From positions 1-64,000 of the forward strand of contig WION01000037.1 of the NCBI GenBank assembly GCA_015039365.1: 64,000 nucleotides of DNA, given 5' to 3'. Under the pieces are notes generated by a model. That model saw only the letters and a program-made list of their open reading frames with translations. It ran no database searches and had not been told where the DNA came from. This document shows, one piece after another, positions 23,975-36,745 of this stretch. Position 1 is the first letter of the stretch. Every line of letters starts with the position of its first letter. The position numbers were made by a program, and so were the translations under genes. The stretch comes from Amanita rubescens (lineage: Eukaryota; Basidiomycota; Agaricomycetes; Agaricales; Amanitaceae).

Positions 23975-26900
23975 ATGGCAGACCTCTCTTCGCTCCTCAC
24001 CGCCTCTAAAAACCTCACCTCACATCTCTCTCGGCCCGACCTTCCGTCTGTACAACTCTCGCTAGACCAGATCGAGGCTCAGTCTCGTCGTCTTGTTTCC
24101 CGCCTTCCACCCAGTGACACAGATCGCGCGTATGTCCTCTCTCTTCACTCCCCGCTTTCTCTCTCTCTAAAACTTCTTCCCAAAAAGTAACTATCTGCTT
24201 GCTCAAGCACGCGTAGATGCCCCTGCCCTCTCAAGCTCAATAGCCCATCTCAACACCTCAACCATATTCACTCCTTTGCAGCCTCTGCAAGATACAGATG
24301 TAGCTGGTTTTCTTCGCCACGCTCACGAACAGAATCTCATATCCACAATCGAAGAGGGAAGGAGGGAAACACAAGATGACTTTTATAGAATGCTAGAGGA
24401 CCGCGCCCATCGTGACTGGGAAGCCAAGAAACGACGCGTCTTTGAAGAGCTCGGTGTTCGTGTTACTGCCGACAGTCGAGCTTTGGTAGAGCTGAAGCAG
24501 AGCTCACATTCAAGAAGCGCCTTGATGGCGAGTGTCTCTCCGAGTATTACACTGCAAATGCAGAGTAAAATGATGGCATACGATCGCGTCGTTTCCGAGC
24601 TCAATAGTGCAAGGCTCCGAGGCACATCATTTCCTATTGTCCATGCATTGATCGAGGCTTCCCTTGCTGTGGCTCCTGACGTGCGTTTCTTTCTTCCCAT
24701 GCATATTCAGTTAACAAAATCCCTCAGTCAAGATCAATGCAAATGACTCAAAATTTCCATGTACTTGCGAAAATCGCACAAGAACCGCCCTATCTACCTC
24801 CCATTGAACACGCAGGTGCACATGTCCTGAATGCGCCATTGTTTGAGCGCAAATATGCTCGAGTTTATCTGGGGGACCCGGAGTCGCGTGAAGCCGCTGT
24901 TCTCAGGCGACAAATTGCGAAGGGCGCTCGGGAGGCCCTTGAGGAGCAGTACTGGGACATTTTAGAAAGAACCCTGCAAGCAAGACCAACAGAAGCCAGA
25001 CTCGGAGGTGATCCGAGCGTGTCAAATAAAGTGCGAGCTTTCTTACTGGTTCGCTACTATAGGAACGGGGAGTGGGAGGATCGCATCGAGGTAGGTGATG
25101 TTTATGTTGACCAATGAGTGCCCTAATTCTCTGCATCTATTAGTTGGTCGCAGGACAACCATTATGGGCCCGCCTTTATTATCTAATACGTACCGGTCAT
25201 GTCCAAGAAGCTCTGGATGAGGCATTGAAATTTCAACAAGCAATTGAACATCGTGAAACGAGCTTCGTCAGTCATTTCAGAGCGTGGATTGAGTCTACGG
25301 ATCGGAAGTAATGCTTCAACCCTTTACTACCTGCGGTTTATTGAATTGGCTCTAGGCTCCCCAAACCACATAGAGACCATCTCCAAGCAATTTACAATGC
25401 TCATATGCTACATTCATCAACTGCCGACCCTTTCAAACTTGCTTTATATAAGCTGATGGGAAGACTGGAATCATCCCGTCGTAATGTGCCCCATGTAACA
25501 ACGACGACTGAGGATTGGCTATGGTTTCAGCTTGCTATGGTATGTCAAATTTTGTATGCCTATTTTGTATTAATATTATTGTAGGTGGACGAAGAGGAAG
25601 AGGGTGGACTCAGAGGCCTTGCAGACGTCTTCTTGAGCTACGGTGAACGGCATTTCGAAGGCCCGCCTAACCGTCAGGACTCCAGAAAAGGTGTCTGGGC
25701 AGGCGTATTGCTCATGTGCGGACAGTTCGAGCGGGTGAGTTATTTAACGCATGTGGAAGCCATATTTTTTGACATATTACAGGCGGTGTCTGCACTTTGG
25801 GAACATCAAGAGTCGGAAGTTGAAGCAGTACACCTTGCCGTCGCTCTCGCTTATCATGGTCTTCTACGTGTTCCTTCACGCGCCGAAAGTTCAGATATGA
25901 CGCCTTGTATGTCTGCTAGCAGTTCATACGAGTATCACTGATCACGTTGAACAGTGACTTTGTCGCCTGCGTCCCCTCCCGCACTCAGCTTATCAACTTT
26001 GATTTGGCGGTACATCCGCCAGTTTGTAAAAATGGATGCGAAAGAAGCACTTCAATACGTGTACTGTGTGTGTCTTTCTGCAGATCAAGCAGAAGGAGTC
26101 GGTCGGGAACAAGTCGAAACAGCCTGGGAGCTTGTCAGGCGTATCATCGTTCTTAGCAATAGTGGGCCTGCCTGGGAAGAGCTTGTGGGAGGCTTTAGAC
26201 CTGATGGTTCTCGATTCGTAAGCCTGTTTCATTGAGGGCTAGAAGTTTACTGATTGCGTCGAAAAGAACGGGATTATTGAGCAAGGGGTTTCGCTACTCC
26301 ACCTAGAAGACAGTAAACAGTTCAACGAGCAAATTTTAATTCGCGCCGCTAAGAATTCAGAAGAAAATGACCGCATAGCTGAGGCCATCAAACTTTATAA
26401 TCTTGCTGGTGACTACTCCACCGTGGTGTCATGTCTTGCTCATGCACTTGGTAACACGATTGCACAACCAACACCGGATGAAAAGGCCCGTGGTATCGAA
26501 AAGACAGCGGCCGATATTATATGGCACTATGAAAGGACCAATAGGGCAGTTGGGAAGGATCGCGATGCCGTTGTCAGGTTGCTTAAAATAAGAGAGGCGA
26601 TGAATGCCAATAATGTTGCCAGACCAGAGGTTGCTCTTGACGTATGGAAGTGTGCTTTGGCCCAAAACGTTTATGCTAACGCATTCTTCCGCAGATTATG
26701 GAATCAACAGATCTTATTCCCCTCAGTGGCGATGTTGCAAAGATCACGAAGCGTGCTGAAGAATTCAAAGAGCTGCATGATGCTTTGCAACGTAATTTAC
26801 ATGTCTATCTGCAGCTCACAATGGATGCACTGGCTGGTGCCCATCAAAAAATCAAGTCATCAGTAGTACCTGAGACAACGCGCCAAATGGTGAGCATCAA

Positions 26901-27061
26901 CGTTGTCTGCGGTGATCGGTACTCAGTATTCCTCTCAGACGCTGGTAAATGTCAGGAAGAAATCAAGGTCCCTGATGGTGTTTGCTGGAATTCTGAAGTA
27001 CAGGATGTCACCAGACATCTATTCATACTTGGCAAGGCTAGACGTCGAGATCGCTCTCTAA
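23975..27061 (+). CDS. NIC96: Nucleoporin NIC96 / Nup93
   Basis: A plus-strand multi-exon gene from ATG 23975 to TAA 27059-27061, roughly 800-900 aa. The N-terminus (MADLSSLLTASKNLTSHL) is a coiled-coil segment of the type that anchors Nic96 to the Nsp1 complex. It is followed by FLRHAHEQNLISTIEEGRRE and a long alpha-solenoid (ACE1/Nic96 fold) with segments such as FWRYYRNGEWEDRIEVG-type helices and AVSALWEHQESEVEAVHLAV. The last exon encodes YRMSPDIYSYLARLDVEIAL, the conserved family C-terminus. The protein is a scaffold of the nuclear pore inner ring. Short introns with GT-AG ends interrupt the frame at about ten points; not every one was resolved. Confidence 0.88.
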
Positions 27062-27141
27062 GGAGCATCAATTTTTCCCCTGTCGTAATGTATTGTAATG
27101 TCTGTATATGTTTCGCGTGTCCGCAGCGATCGTCAACACCA

Positions 27142-27960
27142 CTACGTTGCTTCTTGATCGTCCTCGACTTGTGTGCCTTCCTCAACTTCTTGTTCAATTT
27201 CCGTATCTTGTCCTGTATACTCCGTTTGGGTTTGTCTGCGAGACTGGGGGAGACGTCAGACCTCTACATAAAAACATAAACGAGACCGTATTATCTTACA
27301 TGATAAATAGCTGTCCAGTAACCTGTCCAATACATTGCATTCATGGCATGCGAGAATGCTTCGTCTTGGCTTATCGCTCCAATATCTATCCCAGTGATTG
27401 ACAGCGGTAACCCCGAAGATGTTTCTAAGCTCGGGTCGTATGTCGGAACATATGTGTCGAAATCAAGTGGTTTTGAATTGTCTTCTGCGTCGTTGTTATC
27501 GACAGCGTCGTCAACGGAGGCAGAAGGTACTGACATTGGCTTTTTCGCTTTGGGATGAGGAGGGACGTTATACCATCTGCATGGAAGTCAATGCTTATTT
27601 TGTTGCACGTTCATGGGTTAAAACCTACAATGGTGCTTTATGGACAGGATCCGACTTCCAACCTTTATCAGGTCCATTAAGTGCTTCGTATTCCTCCGCA
27701 GCGGCATTCCACGCCTCAATTAACGCAGAATCATCCCAAATTTCTTCATGAGTAAGCTCCCGGCTTTTCTCGAACTTGACTCCGTTATGCATTGGCTTGG
27801 TCTGTCCTGTTAACATTTTGGATGAAGTTGTCTCCGAGTCAGCGGAGTCGTTCCTGAGCTTGCTTTTCTTCGAGATATGGCCGTTAGAACCTGTTGCAAT
27901 ACCAGCAGACGTATTCGTGACTGGGGGTGAGATATCGGCGTAAGACACGAGTTGCCTCAT
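27142..27960 (-). CDS. SMN1: Survival motor neuron (SMN) protein
   Basis: Three exons (27960-27629, 27576-27300, 27243-27142) give an in-frame 236-aa protein. The N-terminal half has the Gemin2-binding helix region SRELTHEEIWDDSALIEAWN. A WYNVPPHPKAKKP segment follows. The C-terminal YG box AMYWTGYWTAIYH mediates SMN oligomerisation. An acidic tail (EIEQEVEEGTQVEDDQEA) ends the protein. There is no Tudor domain, as in other fungal SMN proteins such as that of fission yeast. SMN with Gemin2 loads Sm proteins onto spliceosomal snRNAs, fitting an intron-dense genome. It converges on NIC96 with 80 bp between stop codons. The alternative acceptor for the last intron would give a shorter tail. Confidence 0.88.
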
Positions 27961-28027
27961 TTATGGGACGTGATGGTTAAGAGGTCAATATGTACATAAG
28001 AAATATATATAGTACTACATAATGTGT

Positions 28028-28880
28028 CTATGTGTAGTACCATTCGGATGAGGGCTCTACCCATCCTCCCTTATCCCGCACTCCTGAACTCCCCAGCTTG
28101 AGCTTAGTCTTCGCCTTACGTCCACCTAACTCTTTATACATTTCCCTCATTTCCTGCTTCCCCGGTTTGATTCCACCTTCCGCTTCCAATTTCCATTGTT
28201 CTTCCCTGATCTCCCGAGGGGTCTGATAACCGGATCGGCTCGCTGATTGAGTGCCTGAGGCCCTAGAAAACACAGGCGGCGTCCTTTCGCCTAATGATTT
28301 GAGATGGATGACACGCTATTTCGACCAGAATGAGAAGAATTGTTTTATGTATGACAGGACTCTACTCACCCAATTCTGCTTCGATTCGCGCTTGGTCCAC
28401 TTGCCAGGAGGTAAGCTTGTGTCGACAAAATGCTCTCTCCTGTAGTGTTGAAACCAAACTGCAGATGCTCTTCAATAAAACGACAAAAAAGATGACCATG
28501 GTACTTTCCATAGTTTAGGGTCTGGCTGCGCCACCACTTTCTACATACTAGCGTGCACTTTGCAAGATCGGATAAAGAAAGATATGCGAACGCGCGCTGG
28601 CAAACTTCCGTAGGGAGTAGCCGCAGCGGATCGCGGCGAGATGTTGATTGCAGGCCACGTAACTGGCGCAATGAAATGTTCGCTCGGGTTGGGGACGATG
28701 GTCTGGTTGGAAACGGGGAACCAGGTGTAGAGGTCTAACGAAATTTTAGGGGACAAAAGGTGACCTCGCCCGTAAGACACTCACAACATTGATCCAGTCG
28801 TCATCAGAGTCAATGTTATCTGGGTGGTGACCGGCGCGAGCCTCAGAGTTCGATTTCAAAAGGTCTTGTAGGAGACTCAT
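28028..28880 (-). CDS. F-box protein
   Basis: A minus-strand gene with a 32-codon first exon (28880-28785) and then an exon holding the F-box: RRDPLRLLPTEVCQRAFAYL continuing SLSDLAKCTLVCRKWWRSQ. This is the Skp1-binding motif of SCF ubiquitin ligases. Downstream exons encode KLTSWQVDQARIEAELG and a basic C-terminal segment KQEMREMYKELGGRKAKTK ending at a stop at 28028. No WD40 or LRR repeats follow, so the substrate-binding part is an uncharacterised ~120-residue basic domain. It lies head-to-tail 67 bp upstream of SMN. The identity of the exact F-box subfamily is not known. Confidence 0.75.
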
Positions 28881-28949
28881 GGTAGTAATGATTAATGATT
28901 AATGATTAGAAAACTAAACATAGAGATTACTGGCGCTGATGTGCTGACG

Positions 28950-30027
<1,078 letters not shown>

Positions 30028-30050
30028 ACTAAGAGCAGGAAAGCTGTTAA
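30028..30050. promoter_or_regulatory. 23-bp shared divergent promoter, DPM1 / Lsm-domain gene
   Basis: Only 23 bp separate the two divergent start codons (ATG 30027 minus, ATG 30051 plus). The core promoter elements of each gene must lie inside the other gene, or one start codon is misassigned. Confidence 0.6.
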
Positions 30051-30380
30051 ATGGATTCATCAAGCATGTGTGACTTGACGATTGTGACAGGTCGCATCAG
30101 TATGCCCCTACCACTGCCCCCCATGCAATCTCCTGCCATTCATCGTTTGATTGAGCTGCTTCGACAAGTCCTGCGCATTACAATTAATGATGGACGTGTA
30201 TACTTAGGCATGTTTGCGGGCACGGACAAATTACTGAATATTTTGCTTGTTAATGCTGAGGAGTATCGCACCGGGCAAGATGGGGTTGTTGGGAGATTCG
30301 TTGGTCAAGTCCTTGTGCCCTGGCGTCTGGTGATCAAGGTTGAGAGCCAGAATCATGCGGGATTGGACTTATATATCTAG
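30051..30380 (+). CDS. NAA38: Sm-like (LSM) protein, probable NatC auxiliary subunit Naa38/Mak31
   Basis: An intronless 109-aa ORF. The Sm fold is visible: Sm1 (LLRQVLRITINDGRVYLGMF, with the D-G-R turn) and TDKLLNILLVNAEEYR, then Sm2 (VGQVLVPWRLVIKVE). The N-A-E-E-Y-R strand and the GR..LG.F pattern resemble LSMD1/Naa38, which stabilises the NatC N-terminal acetyltransferase (Naa30-Naa35), better than the spliceosomal LSM2-8. Assignment to NatC is by resemblance only; another Lsm class is possible. Confidence 0.75.
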   Translation: MDSSSMCDLTIVTGRISMPLPLPPMQSPAIHRLIELLRQVLRITINDGRVYLGMFAGTDKLLNILLVNAEEYRTGQDGVVGRFVGQVLVPWRLVIKVESQNHAGLDLYI

Positions 30381-31074
30381 TGCGTTCTATTATCTAAGTT
30401 ATTGAATCCGATTTGACGGAACAAGGTGCACTTTAACAGTAACACTAAAACATCCGCGGCATCTCAATTTTGAAAGGTACAATTTCAATGCAAATAAGGA
30501 TATCAGTGTCTAAGGAGGTCCAAAGTTATTGCGTGATTATAGCCTTTAAATTTCTAGAGGGATATTACCCCGGATACCGTCCAGGAGTCAAGTCCACACC
30601 TTTTCACAGTTAGAAAGGAAATTAGAAAGAGATCACATCATGACCTCGTTAGTCCATTGCCATGATGCTAAAGATCAATGCATTGACTTCAGATTCAACT
30701 CAAGAAGTTCAAACTTTGCATTTACATTTCGTAGTTTCGACATAGAAAAGAACACACATGCTTCTGAACTACCAAATTGGAATCCGACAACGCTTGACAC
30801 ACTTTCTGTTCGTAGCTTATCTTGCTCGGTGTCTTTTCACTGGATACCTTACTGATGGGCGATGGATTCAAGTAGGAAATTCGTGCGCGTTGCAGGATTC
30901 AACGATCGGGTCAGAGGAGAGGAAGGGGACTAGCTCTACGAACTGATGCTGCTCATATAAGGGATATTTTCCGTTTTAATAAATGGGAGAGTCATTATCA
31001 TGATAATTGTACAATCTGATTACACTGAAATACAACATACCTCGAAAAGAGATGTTGCTTGCCTGATCTGGCAA
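30381..31074. other. Intergenic spacer
   Basis: About 690 bp, AT-rich. Open frames at about 30640-30950 have no motif or splice support. It holds the 3' UTR of the LSM gene and the promoter of the ATIC gene. Confidence 0.45.
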
Positions 31075-33291
31075 ATGCCGTACGTCAAATTAAATCAATT
31101 TGATCACCCGCTGATTGACCACCGCATTATTATGTCGCCACCCATCGGTGCGCATTCTTAACGATGTAACATACTTATCTGAACAGATCTTTGGCAGCGA
31201 TTCTATCTGTTTATGACAAAACGGGCCTTATTGATCTTGCCAGAGGCTTGCATGAAGCCGGTGTCCATCTTTTGGGGTCAGGAGGGACAGCCAAAAAGAT
31301 TAGAGAGGCAGAGATTCCAATTCAGTTGCGCTTTTCTTAAGATCTTATATCTGAATAAAGTCTCACCTGACAAACTAGAGAGGTATCTGATTTTACAAAA
31401 GCCCCAGAAATGTTAGGTGGACGAGTAAAAACACTCCATCCAGCTGTCCACGGAGGTGCACAATTAGCTGTTTCATATTTCATATTATCTGAACTCATAG
31501 GCAGGCATCCTTGCCCGCGCCATTCCTTCTGACAAGAATGATCTCGATGTGCAAGGGATCCCCTTGATCTCTATCGTCGTGTGCAATTTATATCCATTCG
31601 CCTCAACCATTTCGAAGTCGGGATGTACCTTAGCCGATGCAGTCGAAGAGATCGACATCGGTGGAGTCACGCTGCTCCGCGCGGCTGCTAAAAACCACGA
31701 ACGCGTCTCTGTTCTTTCAGACCCCTCTGATTATGCAGAATTTCTCCAGGCCTGGAGAGAGAGCCAAGGTCATGTTCCATGGAACATCAGGAGCAAGTTA
31801 GCCCTCAAAGCCTTTGGGATGACGGCAAAATACGACGACGCCATCAGCACGTACTTCCGCGAACAATACGCCTCGGCCGAATTGCCGAAAGAAAGTTTAG
31901 CTGGCGACGTTCAGCGCATTGCTCTCCGTTATGGTGCAAACCCACATCAGAAACCTGCTCAGGCTTATGTTACAGAGGGAGCGTTGCCATTCAAAGGTCC
32001 TTTCTTCACTGTCTAATGTCACTTTGATTGTGATCTGGCCGGTTTCAGTTCTATGCGGATCTCCGGGTTACATTAATCTTCTTGATGCTTTGAACTCGTA
32101 TGCCCTTGTAAAAGAGCTCAAGGAAGCGCTTCGGCTCCCTGCAGCCGCTTCGTTTAAACACGTCTCGCCAGCAGGGGTTGCCGTGGGTCTTGAGCTTAAT
32201 GAGACTGAGAAGCATGTCTATGGCGTTGATGATCTCAAGGAGCCGTTGACTCCCCTGGCTGCAGCCTACGCCCGCGCCCGCGGTCAGTACAGTCTAAATT
32301 CTGAAAATTCGCAATTGAACACCTGTTCTTAGGTGCGGATAGAATGTCATCGTTTGGCGATTTCATTGCGCTCAGTGAAACATGTGATCTTCCTACTGCC
32401 CGAATTATCTCGCGCGAGGTGTCCGACGGTATCATTGCCCCTGGCTATGTTCCAGAAGCTTTAGAAGTTCTGTCCAAGAAGAAATCGGGAAAGTACTGCG
32501 TGCTTGAGGTGAGCATACTATAGGCGATTAACAGGACGTTTGGATACAAGATACCTATAGATCGACCCATCATATGTCCCGCCTGTGGTAGAAACAAAGC
32601 AAATCTATGGAGTGCACCTCCAGCAAAAGAGAAACGATGCTAAAATAGATTTCAAGTTGTTCGAGAACATTGTGAGCCAGAATAAGGAGGTGAGCTATAA
32701 TCAAATGTTTTCCCTACAACGTGGACTCATCCTGCCTAGTTACCACCTCAGGCTGTCACTGATCTCATTGTTGCGACCCTTGCTGTTAAATATACCCAGT
32801 CAAACAGTGTGACGTATGCGTACCGCGGAGCCACCATTGGCATCGGTGCTGGACAGCAATCTCGCATTCATTGTACGCGCCTTGCAGGGAGCAAAGCAGA
32901 TGCCTGGTGGTTACGTCACCACCCGCGCGTACTTAGCCTTCCCTTCAAAAAGGGGGTGAAGAGGGCAGAAAAAGCTAACGCAATTGATTTGTTCGTTAGC
33001 GGAGAGATCATAGAAGCGGGCGAGAAAGAACAATGGGGGAACCTCTTCGATGGCACAGTGACGCCGTTAAGTGAATCGGATAAGAAGGAGTGGGCGGCGA
33101 AACTTGGTGACGTTGCTTGCTCGAGCGATGCATTTTTCCCCTTCCCCGACAATGTCCACAGGGTCAAGAGGAGCGGTGTTAGATACCTTGCTGCGCCCAG
33201 CGGGAGTATCATGGACGCTGAATGTATCAAGGCTGCGGATGAGCACGGGATCGTGTTCGCACACACGTCGTTAAGATTATTTCACCATTAA
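31075..33291 (+). CDS. ADE17: Bifunctional purine biosynthesis protein ATIC (AICAR transformylase / IMP cyclohydrolase)
   Basis: Seven or so exons, about 595 aa. The N-terminal MGS-like IMP cyclohydrolase domain reads [58 protein letters not shown] and VVCNLYPF. The C-terminal AICAR transformylase domain has [12 protein letters not shown], the catalytic [33 protein letters not shown]-type segments and the terminal [19 protein letters not shown] with HTSLRLFHH. It carries out the last two steps of de novo purine synthesis. The first exon is inferred: ATG 31075 plus two bases, then an intron 31080-31186 starting GTACGT, which restores the [12 protein letters not shown] frame. An alternative short first exon at 31134 does not keep the frame. 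Confidence 0.92.
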
Positions 33292-33407
33292 CCTATAGTG
33301 CACTTATTGCTTTGCCCTGTAATAAGTAAGTGAAAAAAGAACCACTGTCTCAATTTTTCCATCTACAATGATGTCAACCCACATGCTAAAACATATAACA
33401 AGTAAAC

Positions 33408-35259
33408 TCACATCTTCACCATCTTATCCCTCCCTCCACTGACCACCTTATCTGCCACAAAATCTACGCAATACACTTCATCCGTATGACCTGGTAAGTC
33501 CGCCTTGAGTTTGTACGTTTTGAGATCCCATATTTTGAGCGTGCTGTCTTTGCTTGCGCTCACGACCATCCGGCTGTCTGCGCTCCATGCGAGACGGTAC
33601 ACGGCGCCTACATGGCCACGTAGGGTAGCAACAAAATTGCCCATTTTTACACTAGAAGGGGAGCAGTCCCATAAGCGAACACTGGCATCCCATGATCCGG
33701 AGGCGGCGAGTCGACCATCTGGTGAGAAAGCGACGTGGGAGATTTGTCGTTGGTGGCCCGTCAGACGGGAAAGAGGTTTTGTTTTTGAAGAGGCATGGTC
33801 AGAATTGGCGTCAGGGGCTGGTAAGGATGAGACACCGAAAGGAGCCCAGAGGAACAACGTGTGATCATCCGAGCCAGATATAAGGAGTTCGGGTGTGTTA
33901 CGGAGAACGGCATCGTATCGTGCCTTTGCAAGGTTTTTGGCTAAAAAGTGGGCATAAATGAAATGGTGGATGGGGAAACGAGAGCGACGTGCCTTCTTCG
34001 TCATTGGCTGGTTTCTTGGCTTTATGGTCAAACGGTCCAGTTCGTAAAACAAAATCGGTGTTGAGAGCGAGAGTAGTAACCCAGTGTGCGTGATCTTTTA
34101 GTACGTGGAGTGAATGACCCTGTGTAAAGCTTTAGAGAGTGGTATGCAAGGGCGGAGTAGATCTTACAGTGTCAGCGTCCCATATTCTAACCGTCCTATC
34201 GCTGCTGGCGGTATATAGCACGCCGCTGTGACCAATATCCTTTACACCTGCGCCGGCACCTCCCCATTTAACCACGTTAACAGAAGCAGTGTGACCCCCT
34301 AGGGCGTATTCGGTGCGTCGCGTGAGGAGGGACCAGACTCGGACGGTCCCGTCTTTGGATGACGACGCTAGGCGGGGAAAGGAAGGATTGCTAATAAATT
34401 CAATAAAAGATCCAATCAATACAAGACCAGAACATACAAATGGATTGGTTCCCATGCAAGTGATGTTATCCATTTTGAATGCCCTTTGAGTGCGTCTCCA
34501 ACGGGCTTACCCGTTCTTGGGTCCCATATTCGGACCTGCATACAGTTGTTAAGAGGAGGGGTGAACATAGGGACAAACTTACATGCCCGTCATGACCACC
34601 TGTTGCAAGTTTCCGTTCCATTGCTTCCCATTCAACACATAGCACCCAACCTTTATGGCCGGAAAGGGTATGAGAAGGAGTCTCAGAGTCAAGATTCCAC
34701 AATCTTGCAGTAGTGTCGCCCGACCCTGTAGCGAGCAGATTGCCCGTAGGGGAAAACGAAGCACAGAGAATTGGAGATGCATGCCCTACCTTGCATGTGA
34801 TAAATATGAGAATTTTAACTCGATAAACTCACCGGAAAGCGTAGACGAGCATCGGGTAGCTGGTCGAACACGAAAGACACTTTGAGGTGTGCACCGTACG
34901 ATAAGGATATCTTCTGACGTGAAAGCGTCGGATGGATGAGAGAGGATATCGACGTCGATGGAAGTGGAGATGACAATGCGAGTTGGCGAGCCTGTGGCAG
35001 CGACTTGCTCTGGAAGGACGACATGGAAGACAAACGGCACCGGTTCATCGTCATTGGGCCTAAGTTTGTTGACAAGTACCTCAAGGGCGTCCCTCGGGAG
35101 ATTTGCAGGGATGGCGACAGCGGGTGCGATTGCCTCGCCGTCATCGTCTGACACAAATTGGACTACGACGTTAGACGTTTGCTTTGTGAGCTCCTGCGTA
35201 GGTTCTGGGATGCCATGGTAGAGTTTTTTGCGTTTTGGAGGGGGTAAGAGAGTCGCCAT
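33408..35259 (-). CDS. RSA4: Ribosome assembly protein RSA4 (Notchless/NLE1), WD40 protein
   Basis: A minus-strand gene from ATG 35259 to TGA 33408-33410, about 500 aa with several short introns. The N-terminal NLE (ubiquitin-like MIDAS-interacting) domain includes VVQFVSDDDGEAIAPAVAIP and LEVLVNKLRPNDDEPVPFVF. An eight-bladed WD40 propeller follows, with repeats such as LSGHKGWVLCVEWE, RIWDADT, RLTGHQRQISHVAFSPDGRL, LRGHVGAVYRLAWSADSRMV and LPGHTDEVYCVDFV. Rsa4 binds the Rea1/Midasin AAA ATPase through its NLE domain to release factors from pre-60S particles in the nucleus. The in-frame upstream start-like codon at 35295 is GTG, so ATG 35259 is preferred. Confidence 0.9.
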
Positions 35260-35462
35260 ATGATGGACCGGCAAAATTAGTGCCGGGACAACCACAATCT
35301 TTGTACGTACATACGCACGTACTTATGACATGACTCTGGCATAGATTGTTTTTACGAATAAAAACGTTTATTGAAAGTAGTGATATGTAAAATGGATTAG
35401 AATCTCAGTGGATATATACAAAAGGAGTGCGAGGTTCATCGTGTCATCTGCTGCCAAGCTTC

Positions 35463-35955
35463 CTAACTGGCATCTTGTTTGATCTCGGGTGGAATCAGCT
35501 GCCTCTGCGCAATCTTGAGTAGGTGTTGTGCAGTAAGACCGCGAGGCCCAGAGAACTTGCCGAGCGCAGCCCTTGCTTCACCCTTCGTCAGCCGAACATC
35601 GAGAGCAACGTAAGGTTTTAACTGCGGCAAAATAGAGCATTCACGGAGAAGAAAAACTAAAGATGGAATTCCTCACCAGCGAGTTGTTAATCGTTTCTAA
35701 AGGAGGAGCAACAAACACGCGAACTTTTTCATCCAGTACCCTGTACTTTGCCTTTCCTCGTATGACATGCTTTCCCGGGGCGCCAGTTCGTAAACCACCG
35801 GGAAGATACGCCTGCCTTGTTCCTGTAAAGCAAATTCATTCAATAGAGTCCATCAAGGGGAAAAAATATGTGCCTTTGTAATAATCTTTATTGCCGCGTT
35901 TGGGCGTCAACGGCCGTCGCGATGCCTTGGAGAGCCGGGATATAGTTGGGAACAT
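35463..35955 (-). CDS. MRPL27: Mitochondrial large-subunit ribosomal protein mL41 (fungal MRPL27)
   Basis: Three exons (35955-35874, 35822-35677, 35621-35463) give a 128-aa protein. KRGNKDYYKGTRQAYLPGG, then GKHVIRGKAKYRVLDEKVRV, then LKPYVA are the conserved blocks of fungal mL41; the short N-terminus is basic and presequence-like. The first intron (35873-35823) begins GC rather than GT and ends AG. No GT is available nearby, and the GC site alone keeps the conserved YYKGTRQ frame. The gene is too fragmented by introns to show as one ORF. It lies upstream of RSA4 in the same direction. Confidence 0.85.
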
Positions 35956-36415
35956 GGTCGGAGATTGGCCCACGAGTATGTATCGGGGGTGCGGTGACGT
36001 GCTGGTGCGTCACCGGGTCACGACACGTAAGCATTTGGCCTTATTTGGCCCATCACGTGACGTGACGATGACCGCGCGGCCGTCTCCACAAGTGGGAAAG
36101 ATCTGTTGAGGGTCTTTTTTTTTTTTTTTTTAATTATAAAGGGGTTTGATTGAGCAAGGTGTAAACGAATACAAGAGGTATGACACAAGTCACATAATGG
36201 GGTAACGCGTGTCGAAGACGTGCGTGTTAATCAAGGGGGGCCAAATCTGGAAATTTTTTTTAAGCAATGTTTGATCACCCTCCCCCCCTCCCCATGGAAA
36301 AAACATACCTAATTGAGTCAAAATATACCATAAGACGAAATGTCACAGTCAGATGGTCACAACAGACCACCCAATAGATTGGCACTTAGCTTTGACTTCT
36401 CAAATTGTCTCCAAC
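35956..36415. other. Intergenic boundary between gene-dense core and transposon nest
   Basis: About 460 bp with no ORF of note. It contains a run of 17 T (36115-36131) and a C-rich stretch near 36270-36292. It ends at the first TAA target site of the Harbinger-type repeats. Confidence 0.5.
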
Positions 36416-36496
36416 TAAGGGCCTTTTCGGAAAATGGGCTAGGTTACGGTTAGGTTAGCCCTAGCCAGGTTAGCCCTAGCCAGCCCGTGTCACTAA

Positions 36497-36646
36497 GGGC
36501 CTTTTCGGAAAACGGGCTAGGTTACGGTTAGGTTAGCCCTAGCCAGGTTAGCTTCCTAATTAGGAAGGTCCCACGCAGCTGGCCTAACCTAGCCAGAAAA
36601 ACCGTTCGGCACGTCGTAGTTAGGTTAGTTAGCTGTCACACCTCCC
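36497..36646. repeat. Harbinger left TIR
   Basis: About 150 bp, the near-perfect reverse complement of 39973-40120, preceded by TAA. It includes the internal palindrome CTTCCTAATTAGGAAG. Confidence 0.85.
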
Positions 36647-36667
36647 ATATTGGGATCATAAAAAAGA

Positions 36668-36745
36668 AGTGAACACACCGGGAATTGAACCCTTGATCTA
36701 ATAAAAAATAATATACAATTTATCCACTCAGCCATACTGTCTGGC
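36668..36745 (-). other. Degenerate tRNA-like sequence with Pol III box motifs
   Basis: On the minus strand TGGCTGAGTGG (36734-36724) fits an A box and GGTTCAATTCC (36691-36681) fits a B box at tRNA-like spacing, followed by a T6 run just downstream. The acceptor arms do not pair and the anticodon region is AT-rich, so this is not a working tRNA. A decayed tRNA or SINE-type head is the likeliest reading. Confidence 0.35.

Noticed and set aside
31134..31160. Alternative first exon for the ATIC gene (ATG 31138 region)
   Set aside because: Its donor leaves the wrong phase for the [13 protein letters not shown] frame; ATG 31075 with the GTACGT donor keeps it.
36419..36640. GTTAGGTTAGCC repeats resembling telomeric or subtelomeric DNA
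   Set aside because: They are parts of Harbinger TIRs: inverted copies exist at 36923-36998 and 39973-40120 with TAA borders, and no TTAGGG array is present.
36668..36745. Functional tRNA gene
   Set aside because: A and B boxes fit, but the acceptor stem does not pair and the anticodon arm is AT-rich and unpaired.
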